Assembly (NCBI GenBank): GCA_029962745.1
Contig: CM057162.1
Span: forward strand, 11,750,123-11,814,122
Source: Echinometra lucunter
Taxonomy: Eukaryota > Echinodermata > Echinoidea > Camarodonta > Echinometridae
Direction of reading: 5' to 3'
DNA: 64,000 bases
Position numbers and translations under genes: made by a program. This document shows positions 54,958 to 64,000 of the stretch, one piece after another. Each line of letters opens with the position of its first letter. The first letter of the stretch is position 1. A model generated the notes under the pieces. The model was given only the letters and a program-made list of their open reading frames with translations. It did no database searches and was not told the DNA's origin.

Positions 54958-57900
54958 TTTCACCTAAGCCGCATTCTACCCTGTCCCCATCAGATTCCAG
55001 TAATCATGTATTCAGCAATGTTCATGATAATCAAACCTTTGTTACTTAAAATAGATTTCTTTGCAGCAAAATGTGTGCAAAACATCTTGCATTTTAAGAA
55101 TAACAGGAGAACATTACATTTAAAAAGTGTTTTAATCGACCGTGTAAATGAGAAGAGAGTGTAAGGCAATCATGGAAGGTGTTTGATGTACAGTGTATAA
55201 AAACGTAATTTTGGATCACTAGGAAAACTCAGCATCTGAATTTCCTAAATATCAAGTGAATGCAATAAGCTTTGTTGGTTTGTATTTGGGTATAATGAAT
55301 GAATGGAGCACAATTAGTTTGCCTTCATTATCTCATTTATGGGATATCTTGACAGAAGCACAGCCCACAGTATCCCGACGGCGACAGCCATGAGACCGAC
55401 ATATCGTCTTGAGATTGAATCCTCGGAAAGGTTGACATCATACTGCCCTACGATTTACCTTCGGTGACCAGGCGACCCGTATTTCAATTTTACTGTTGAA
55501 ATAACCATGGCCACGCAATATTGCATATATTAAACTACAGGCGCACGAGGAACCAGGAAGATTTTGAAATGTTTGCTAGCTTGTCATGCTCGTTAAGCTT
55601 TGAAAGCGGAATATTCATTACTCGGGGAACACCAGAGTCGGCTACAGATATAACTAAATCAATATGAGTTATCCATAAAATTAATTACAATATTTTCATT
55701 AAACTGTGAATGAGCTGGGGCGTTATATTTTTGTTAATATCCCCCGCTACGATGCATTGACGTTTTCAGCGACATTAAAAAAACAATTCCTTGATATTTA
55801 TAAAAGATGGTGGGGACGAAATTGTGCATTAAAAAAAACTGAAGTCCACCATCATTGCGTCCGTACCCACTTCGGTTTATCTTTTCTGGGGAGCAGGCAG
55901 CTCGTTGAATGGGGGGGGGGGGACGCGGAGCAAATCAGCTAGAAATTATACTACTTTCATCATCTTCCTTTCATATTCATTACCCCAGATAATGAATAAT
56001 CCGAGGGAAATTAATTCTAATCTGCACTGACCGCTTAATAGAACAAAATGTACGTGAGAATAAATCTATATATTCTTCCTATCGACAAACCTTAAAGAAA
56101 TGTATTGGAAATGTCATTTGTAATCTTAACATAATATTGTTTGGCTTTAATTAGCTGAGCCCTGACCGCCACTAGTATACGACTCCGATTTTTTTTCGTT
56201 ATTGTTTTCATTCATAAAAATACAAGTCCTCTTGAAAGGAGATGTAAGTCTGAGTTTTTGTACAAAAATGTTGATCAAGCGGGACTTCTGAGTGATAATC
56301 TACCCATTCTCCATATTTGAATTGGTGAGTCCGATGCCCCATCCTATAACCCCATCTCCTTGCTCGGGCGAGGAGAGGTCTTTAGTCAATTTTTATTCTC
56401 ATATTTTCTAGGGGTATCTATCCAATCCTAATAACACCCTATCTTCTCTCGCATGTCTCGTGTGCCTATGGATCCTATGGTTCAAGTATTTCTTATCTCT
56501 TCAATCTATTTGATCTATTTATAAGTGTCGAAAATACAACTTCGAGCAAATGACTGTGTAATGTTGCTGTCGGAGAGGGCGTTTTCAAATTCATTAGAAT
56601 GATTTTCTTTAATTAGGTATTTTTCTACATTTTTCCTTCTCGAAAATTATGTGTAATATCAATGCATAAATAGATTAGAAATTTAATCAGTGATGCACTA
56701 GAAATATTTTTTCTGACTTTTTTCTTTCAGAATTACCCCAGCCCCCACCTTAAAAAAGGGTCTGAAAATAACTTCTGCCCATTTTAAAATTTAGAAACAA
56801 CGTTAACTGTTTTAATTGTAATGATACCTTTCCAAAAATTTAAGTTTCCAAGAATCATTAAAAAAAACTTCATTTTAAGTACCGGGTGACAAATACGCGC
56901 TAAACTGACATATGAACTGTAAAAGTTGGGTAACACAATGCAGTATGGCAACCAGTTTGCTGCCCCCTCGAGTTGTGGAATTGGTCTACAGGCCGCATTA
57001 AACATGTTAAACCTCTTGTCTGAAAGGGCCCATTATTGGGTATTTCTATGTATTACTGTACCTCTCAGTGAAAACGTGGAAAGAGTCAACCTATATAAAC
57101 GTGTCTAGGACGGCACTAATGTAATCAAAAATCAAAATTATCTTGCACTAGGTTTGAGCTGATTCAACGAATGTGGGTCATGCTTCGTGCATGTGTACTA
57201 CTAGTCTCAAATCTATACAATTTGCGGTCTACTGTATGTTTTGACGTATCATTGTTTGATGTGATTCACATTTTCTGAGCTTTCGCAGGACCTTGTTTTA
57301 AACCATAAGATAATCTTAATTCATTTCAAAGAATTGCTGCTCCTTAGCCACTTTCATTTTTCATTTCATTTCATTTTTTTTTTCATATTTCTCATGTGAC
57401 ATTTAAATTTTTAATACAGAGTAAAATTCATGAAATAAAATTACAGTCAATAAACAGGAAGTACATAAATAACATAATTACAAGCGGTCAAAGCAGGGAA
57501 GTAGACGTATCGTATAGGTATTGGTGTTAAGAGAAATATGATGGAACCTAATCAAAGCAAGTTTGTAAAACTGTAGGCCCAGTGAAAAAATTGTAGTAAC
57601 AAACAGAAAACGGATATGATTGATGGGAATGCAAACGTATAAAAAAAAGAGGAAAATGCAAGAAAAAGAAAGAAGAAAGAAAAAGGTGGAAAACATGCAA
57701 TAGTGTTTCTTTATTTCTTGCTTCCCGGGCTTGCACCGTTTCACTTACGTAAAGTGCAACTCAAATATCAAAATTACTCAAAGGATTCCTGACCTCTAAA
57801 ATTTAGCAAATACAGGGAGGATACATGGACTCACAACTACCAGTGTAGCATATTTATACCAGAAGTTCCATGAAAATATCGTCTTGTCCATGTGGCTATG

Positions 57901-58814
57901 GCTCTGCCAATAAATACAGTTTCCTTCAACAAGGGGCTTAAGAAGCCATGATTGCGCTATCATGACAAATGGAATATCACTTGATATGACATCAACATGT
58001 TCTAGCGAAGTGCACAAAATCAAACCAATTAATTCCCAATTAGTCTTCAGAATGAAATTACACGAAATGCATAAGAGTTTCTTCTTTTATCAACATTCAT
58101 TCTTTAGCCCAAACTTGGTATACTATAAGAGAAGTTTGACAATGTTTTATGAAAGACCGGCCTGCTGCTCAGTCATCCATGACTACATAATTATGAATAA
58201 GGAATCATCATACAGAATATTAACAGTTACTCTTTATTATAGCAAAAAAATCAGGGTCACATAAATCTGTACATAATAATTCTTAATAAGAAGCTATCAA
58301 ATTTGGGTGAACTCTTTTTCATACGCACTGTACACTCGTGTCAAACTATCAAAGGCTCACTTCACCTGAAGAGAATAAAACGAACGCGCTTGAATTAAAA
58401 AAAAAATCATGCTGTTGTATCTTGTATAATGTTATGAACTCTTTCATTGTATGTACTTTGTACTTTGACGCTGTATCGATTTCGTCATCAGAACATTGCG
58501 ACCATATTGGTTTGTGGTGGGGGGACCACATCATAATAAAATTCCGATATATATGCATGCACACTATTCATGTTCATTCATGTATTCCTTAATCAAAATA
58601 AAGATAGATGCATTGGTGAAAATTACATACTGAAGGCCCACTTATTGTGGGATTATTATAGACATCATGATACAAAATGTGGCATTACAAAGTTATAATG
58701 ATCTAAAGAATGAATGCTATTCTCTCAGAAATGGTGCTAAACATCACACAAATACCTTACAAGAAGATGTTCGCTTAAGCTATAAAAAAGGGACACCCAA
58801 TAAAGTATCATTAC
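54958..58814. other. no gene recognised
   Basis: Nearly 4 kb of mostly unique-looking AT-rich sequence. The longest open frames lack motifs. A G-run is at 55912-55922. About 57350-57480 is A/T-rich and might be an old retroelement tail. Confidence 0.4.
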
Positions 58815-59074
58815 TAGGGCGGCGCTACAGGGAGCAGGGGCGGTTGCCCCCACCCCCTCTATCATTTTTCAAGTGTTCAAAAAAAAAAAAAACAAGAGAA
58901 GAAAAGAGGAGGAGGAAGAAGAAGAAAAGAGAGTATGGGAAAGAGAGGACAGGGTCATGCAAAAATATCATACCCCTACCGCATTTTTTTCCATTTAAAA
59001 CGCTACTAAATTTACCTATGGGTCATCTTGCGCCCCCCCCCCCCCCCCATCAAAATACCCTGGCGCCGCCTCTG
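58815..59074. mobile_element. hAT-like MITE, 260 bp
   Basis: Termini TAGGGCGGCGCTACAGGG and CCCTGGCGCCGCCTCTG (imperfect complements), flanked by an exact 8 bp duplication 'atcattac' (58807-58814, 59075-59082). Purine tract in the middle and a C-run near the right end. Same terminal type as the fragment at 798. Confidence 0.85.
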
Positions 59075-59217
59075 ATCATTACTATCATCATCATTCTTGC
59101 CCGTCTTTGACTGGTAACACTATGATTGTATTGGGCCAGTGTTAGTCTGTTTCCCGCCTTGAAAATGTAATGGGAATTCCCAGCTTGGATCTGTGCCTAA
59201 TCAAATTCATACATGCA

Positions 59218-59473
59218 TAAACATGACAAAGAAAGCGGGCAAAATAAACGACCCCTCATTCTACCCTTCACAATGGTTCTGGTAGTCAAAAGAACATCCC
59301 TTCACTGCTATTGTCTAAAATATGTGGAACAGGTGCCACATGCATATTCACCTGGAACTACATGATTAAACATAATAGCTGTGAAGGGATGTTCTTTTGA
59401 CTACCAGAACCATTGTGAAGGGTAGAATGAGAGGTTGTTATTTTGTCCGTTTTTGTCTGCCATGTTCATAGTG
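59218..59473. mobile_element. CACTA-type MITE, copy 2
   Basis: Nearly the same sequence and orientation as 52410-52668, with a 10-base extra stretch ('atgattaaac') near the middle. The left terminus has lost the CACTATG end ('taaacatgac'). Confidence 0.75.
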
Positions 59474-60954
59474 ATGCATTATCGTCCTATGCAGGCTACT
59501 TACTATCTGTGATCTGTTGCTTATGTTTTTTTTTTCTACCAGGAGTATGTAAACTTCTTTTTTAAACTTTCTTTATTAAGTGTAACAGATTTGGCATACG
59601 ACATACGTGAGCCTGAATCCGCAGTCACTGGTGAAAGTTTCAGACCACAAATAAAATGCGTTATCTTGTCATGCTTGTAGGAAAACTGGTCCTAAACCGA
59701 ATAATCTTTCCAAAGAAGCGTGCTCATTGCTTGAAGGGAACTAAGGCTTAGCCATGGCAATTTAAAGCAAATCTGATTGATGTGAATTAAAACGGCATCC
59801 TAATTACATTGGATGAAAATGAACCTTCCTGAATTTTTTTGATTGCATCGTACTCAACACTTTTTCTCTACTCTCCCCACCCCCTCTCTACCTCTCTCTC
59901 TCTCTCTTTGTGGGGGATGCTGTATACAAACATAATCATAATAATAATAATACCAACGTTTTAGAAAATCTTAGTCCATTTTTTGTCAAACAAAATAGTA
60001 TCAGAAGTCCGGAATGGCATTTATTGGGAATTCCCATGTTTGGTCTGTAATCATTAACTTACACAGGCCCTCATACCTGGGGGATGATTAACCTATTCGT
60101 ACATATTTTTGTACACACTTATATGAGTCCACCTCAAAATTGGGGACAGGGGATGCATCCGCCTTCCCACCCCTACTATCTACGCCCCTGTCTATTGGGG
60201 CGTTAATGTTCTTTTGTCAATTCCCGCTTAATTTGATATATTTTCAACGGACGGATTCCTCGAAAGTTATCACATCCCAGTGATTCAAATGAGATTGGAT
60301 TGACAGTAAGAGTGCTTGAGGAACTTGTTTTCTGTTGACCAGGTCTAAAATAAGTGAGTAACTGAAAAATTTTCTTGCCTCATTTCTGTTTTACAATTTG
60401 TGTATTATATACGTCGGAGTAAGATTAATATTGGAATGGTTTATTTCAATCGCAAATTGTGCGCGGTCAGATCAACGCGCCCATCAACCATTTTGCAGTA
60501 CTGTGGTGGCCCGGTTTTTAATACGCCTTCGCTAGAGTACGATAACATTATCATTAAGATATTGAAAAGTATCTGTCCTGTTGTTTCAGAAATGGAATAT
60601 ATCATGTGTGATGTAGAAATGAATGGCCTCAATAAAGTCCTCAGTGAATACATTTACCCCAAAAATATTTAAAAGTGTTTGGTGGTTGTATGTCAAAGAT
60701 TATAATGGCAGCAACATATCTTTTGTAATGATTTTATTTTTTAGTTTCGAAGAATATCGATGAATAACTAGATAAATTTGCTTAATTTATGATCTGCTGT
60801 GTGAGGGTGTGTGTGTGTGTGTTGGGGGGGGGGCTTTTTATGACTTCCTTACTTAGATCTCTAAACGAGAAAAAAATTCTTTAACATCGAGTACTGCTTA
60901 GTAAGTGTATCTTTTTCTCTCTCTCTCTCTCTCTCTCTCTTTGAATTGGGTCAG
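59474..60954. other. upstream region of the Death-fold exon
   Basis: No bounded element. (CT)n at 59884-59910 and 60916-60940, the latter doubling as the pyrimidine tract before the Death exon. An open frame at 60400-60672 (contains 'NRKLCAVRSTRPSTIL') has no recognised family. Confidence 0.45.
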
Positions 60955-60963
60955 AAATCGACC

Positions 60964-61210
60964 ATGCCAAGGAAAATGGATATATCTGATAAGAAGCTTG
61001 TGGCCATTGCGAATGACATCGGAAATGGCAACGATGCCGTTCAACTAGCAGTGAATCTTAATCTAAGGCCAAGGTCACTTGATTATAATTCTTACAAAAT
61101 TCTGTGCACGGCGAGGGATGCTATGTCTCCGGAAGACCAACTGAAGAAACTGAGGGATGGTTTGATCAACAGTGGTTACAGAGCGCTAGCCGACAAGCAT
61201 CTACCAATGG
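60964..61210 (+). CDS. Death-fold domain exon, start of a gene
   Basis: Exon runs from 60955, after (CT)n and the acceptor 'ttgggtcag', to donor G|GTAAGT at 61210/61211. I start the frame at ATG 60964. The 82 residues read 'MPRKMDISDKKLVAIAND', 'GNDAVQLAVNLNLRPRSL', then 'SPEDQLKKLRDGLINSG' and 'YRALADKH'. The pattern (helix with iA..iG, LA..L.L, late L..L...g....A) fits a Death-domain fold, shortened or diverged around helix 4, where the usual mL..W is not seen. Death domains mediate homotypic signalling in NLRs, MyD88-like adaptors and caspase regulators. Echinoderms have large expansions. Exit phase 1. Partner exons are uncertain: no NACHT, TIR or kinase sequence occurs before the window ends. 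Confidence 0.72.
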
Positions 61211-62660
61211 GTAAGTGTTTTGCACAGAATAACATATACCGTGAAACTTTTTGAATAGGAGAAAAAGGTAAACAAAAACAAATTGTTTTTAATTATTTTA
61301 TAATGTAATATTGCACATATCCATTACGTTTATCGTGATTATATACCACTCCCTCCAGTTGCCTCGCCTCGATTATGATGATGTGGATTGGCCTACTCCC
61401 AAAGTGAAAATAGTGATGTCCTAATTATGTCTTATATTGAGATGTGATAGAATAAGAAACTTTTAGCTCTTGACCTTTGATTTTTTTTTATTTTTCGATT
61501 TGATGTTCATTTATTTCTGTAAACATCATCACAAATTAACAATCTTTCAGCATGTATAGTCATATAAAACCATACATAGAAAAGGGGATCGTCATAAGCA
61601 GAGCTTGAATTGACGTCCTAACCACAACCAACTGATTATACAATGATATGCAAACAATGTATGGATGCAAAAAAAGCTATGAGGTAATGAGTCAATGTTT
61701 CTGGACGTATGCACAATAATGCTACTTTGCATACGTAAAATATACAAGTTCCATAGTCGACCCAGGGTTGGTCCTACCCCGGGTAGACTCTCATGTGGGT
61801 ATTTCAAATGCTGCATAATATATACCGGGTGTCCCAGAAATAGCGGAACGGTGGATTTTCAGTACTTTACCTTAAAAAAGTAGATAATCCTTTTACATCA
61901 GTGGGTAAAACATCGTCTACAGAAGAAGATGATACCAAGATCATTGAATTTGGTGAAGTAATTGTATTCTATGCCCGCTTCTTAAATACAGTCATTTTCA
62001 CATTTTTGACGACTAATGAGAGTAGCTTTGTGTCGGGGTGGCCTTTCATAAAACGATGTTTGAGGGAAATCCACTGATGCATGTCAGCAACAAAACGTGC
62101 CATACACATGCCATATGAAAGGCCAAAACGTGCGACATTCGAAAATTGGTAATTTTAAGAAATGGGCACAGAATCAAAATTACTTCACCAAATTTAATGA
62201 TTTTGGTAACATTCTCTTTGGCAGAAGGTGCTTTACCTACTAAAGTAAAGAGATGATCTACTTTCTGAAGGCAAAGTACTAAAAATCCACCATTTCGCTT
62301 TTTCTGGGACACCCTGTATAGAGGAAAAAAGGAAAAAGAGCTAGAGGGAGAGGGAGAGAAAGATCGAGAGAAAATCGAAGAAAGGTAGGAGGAAAAGGGA
62401 AAGAGGTAAAAGGAAAAGAGGAAGAGAAAAAAGAAGAAAGAAAAAGCTAAAAAGAAAAGGGAGCGCAAAGGGGAGGAGCTCTTTCTCCCTTTTCTTCTGA
62501 TGTATTGTTACGTCACAGTTTGGGCGTATCGTTTTGCCTGTTTCCACGCGACCATTTAGCCGCGTTTTGTTTGCTTTTGATGTCCTCTGTCCTTTTTTTT
62601 TTTATTCTCTCACTCCACCCCCTCCCCTTTGCGCTCCCTTCGGGATATATATATATGCAG
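61211..62660 (+). other. intron or downstream region of the Death exon
   Basis: Contains the mariner-like palindrome 61825-62315 and a purine-rich tract (62325-62470). No further Death, NACHT or LRR-like exon seen. Confidence 0.45.
61825..62315. mobile_element. mariner/Tc1-like MITE with very long inverted repeats
   Basis: 491 bp flanked by TATA on both sides (TA target). Left CCGGGTGTCCCAGAAA, right TTTCTGGGACACCCTG. Arms remain alignable for about 200 bp each, with ~75-80 percent identity by eye ('atttggtgaagtaatt' in both). A small internal hairpin 'ggcctttcat'/'atgaaaggcc' marks the centre. The GGGTGTCCCA end is a common mariner-type terminus. Non-coding. Confidence 0.82.
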
Positions 62661-63027
62661 CAATGGAAATGCAAACCTGAAAAAACACCTGCGGTCGGGA
62701 CACGATGTCGAGACACCTCAAGTCGAAAACGGGACTTAGAAAATTTATTTTATGAGCAAAATAGAACCCGTACTATAGACCAATCCCACAACGCAAGAGG
62801 GCAGCAGACTGTACGACACAGAGTGGATTTATTCTTTTAACTATATTGAAATCTTTGTTCAGATTGCAGATTTTGCATTGTATGGTATTTTATATATGTA
62901 TTTTGGTTTACAATGAATGAAAATAAGATTTCTCTCTTGATTTACTATGTATATTTATAATGTAGAAAAATATTTTATTGTCTGAATTGTTTTGTCAGAA
63001 AATCTGAATAAAGGCTAAAAAGCATTA
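62661..63027 (+). other. possible terminal exon with poly(A) signal
   Basis: Acceptor-like 'tatatgcag' at 62652-62660. In phase with the Death exon it would add 'AMEMQT' and stop at TGA (62678-62680), giving a lone Death-fold protein of under 90 residues. AATAAA at 63007-63012 is followed by 15 A from 63029, which could also mean a retrocopied 3' end. Another frame stays open to 62840 without known motifs. Confidence 0.3.
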
Positions 63028-64000
63028 CAAAAAAAAAAAAAAATTACAGAGAGAGTGGCGACACGCGCATGTACAAGCTATGGGGCGCGCGGTCGAAGGT
63101 CAAACATGGGGATCAAAATAGTTCCCTCCCAGTCTGTTGCGTCGTCTGCTATCTACATGAACAGAACGGAAGTGCCTTGCTGCCAGCTTGCAAGACGATA
63201 TTTGATTGTATCCACTTTTTACTGACAATATGTATAAAGCTTCCCGAATGAAGGAAATGCAGCATAAAATCTCAATGTTTGATTCCGGTGAAAAAAGTCT
63301 TCTGTTTTGAGCCAGAATGGCATTTACCAATAATTCCCCTGAAGCTGTACGTTACCAGGATTGTTTTCAAATTCTTTTATTCAAACATAATTCCGATTTT
63401 TTAAGCATAAACTATACTGCTATGCTCAATCCATTTCCTAATGCGTTGTCTGATCATCCTCTCTCTCTCTCTCTCTCTTTCAGTTTTCTTTTTAATAAGG
63501 ATTAATATAAACTCATTTGATAATCATTTTGAGCAAAATCTTTTCTTGCAGACGGCAGTTCATCCCGGGGCTCGAATTTGGTTCCGACGGGGGTGTGCCG
63601 CTAAAGCCTTCATAACCGTAACAATGTTTAATGGTCATTTTGGCAGAGAAGAGCACCCATTATTAGGGATTTTGCACCTCGGATGTATAGGCCTACTCTA
63701 AATGATAAAATTACTCATTTTTGAAAAGTGAAGGGCATGATAAGGGATGTGTACTCTAACTAATAGAATTGCTCATTTAAAAAAAAAGCGAGGAGCATGT
63801 TTAGGGATTTTCCGACTTGAAACTATACTCCATGTTTAGGGATTTCTTCCAAAAAAGCGACTCATCTCAGCGGCACACCCCCATATTAGGTCCGTGCCCC
63901 CTCCCCCCCCCCCCCACCCCAGCCAGTCCATTTCCTCAATATTGGTTGTCAGTTGGTTAGATTTTATATCATGAAGTAATGTTGAAATCAGTTCACTCTA
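63028..64000. other. right edge of window, no gene recognised
   Basis: An inverted pair GGGGGTGTGCCGCT (63589-63602) / AGCGGCACACCCCC (63869-63882) encloses repeated 'tttagggatt' phrases and looks like a small DNA element, but its target duplication is not visible. (CT)n at 63461-63480, acceptor-like 'tttcttgcag' at 63542-63551 without a recognisable exon, C-run at 63905-63915. Confidence 0.45.

Noticed and set aside
60400..60672. 90-residue open frame before the Death exon
   Set aside because: Starts ATG and is longer than chance neighbours, but no motif, acceptor or donor fits. Left as unassigned.

Overview
This is eukaryotic, animal DNA. Coding sequence sits in short exons with GT-AG borders and matching phases, inside long introns packed with transposon debris. 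The families visible are fibrinogen-related domains (FReD), an EGF module, a Death-fold exon, non-LTR retrotransposons, and many hAT-, CACTA-, piggyBac- and mariner-like non-autonomous elements, plus long C/G homopolymers. Together they suggest a marine invertebrate deuterostome, most likely an echinoderm such as a sea urchin. That placement is inference from family content; no diagnostic marker gene is present.

The core of the window is a tandem array of minus-strand genes for secreted EGF + FReD proteins. Unit 1 (13878-30330) and unit 2 (38900-46745) each carry the same six exons. In transcript order they are a 78-residue four-cysteine module, one EGF domain, a Ser/Thr-rich linker, and three exons that together encode a complete FReD. 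All six exon lengths match exactly between units (234, 102, 72, 140, 262, 266 bp) and all phases join, giving about 358 residues. A further exon-like block lies upstream in each unit (31721-31842, 49351-49478), but no start codon can be assigned. Unit 0 (about 3.76-9.96 kb) is a decayed copy that keeps only a frameshifted last FReD exon. The first 1.6 kb matches the upstream flank of unit 2, so a fourth unit probably lies off the left edge.

The units differ mainly by insertions. Because they are paralogous, one unit often shows the empty target site for an element in another. Elements placed this way include hAT-like insertions at 8750-9394, 15884-17418 and 48553-49297, a TTAA-flanked piggyBac-like element at 43182-44140, a CACTA-type MITE at 52410-52668, a 5.7 kb foldback-like composite at 19677-25410, a foldback array at 27621-28330, and a LINE at 34284-38143. 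Other degenerate LINEs lie at 1872-3145 (minus) and 6650-8232 (plus).

From 52.7 to 60.9 kb I see no gene, only MITEs and simple repeats. At 60964-61210 a plus-strand exon with good splice signals encodes a Death-fold domain, the start of a second gene of immune or apoptotic type. Its continuation is uncertain: a mariner-like palindrome (61825-62315) lies in the following intron, and a possible terminal exon with a poly(A) signal lies at 62661-63027. The FReD genes (likely secreted recognition proteins) and the Death-fold gene (likely intracellular signalling) fit an innate-immunity neighbourhood, but nothing in the sequence links them functionally.
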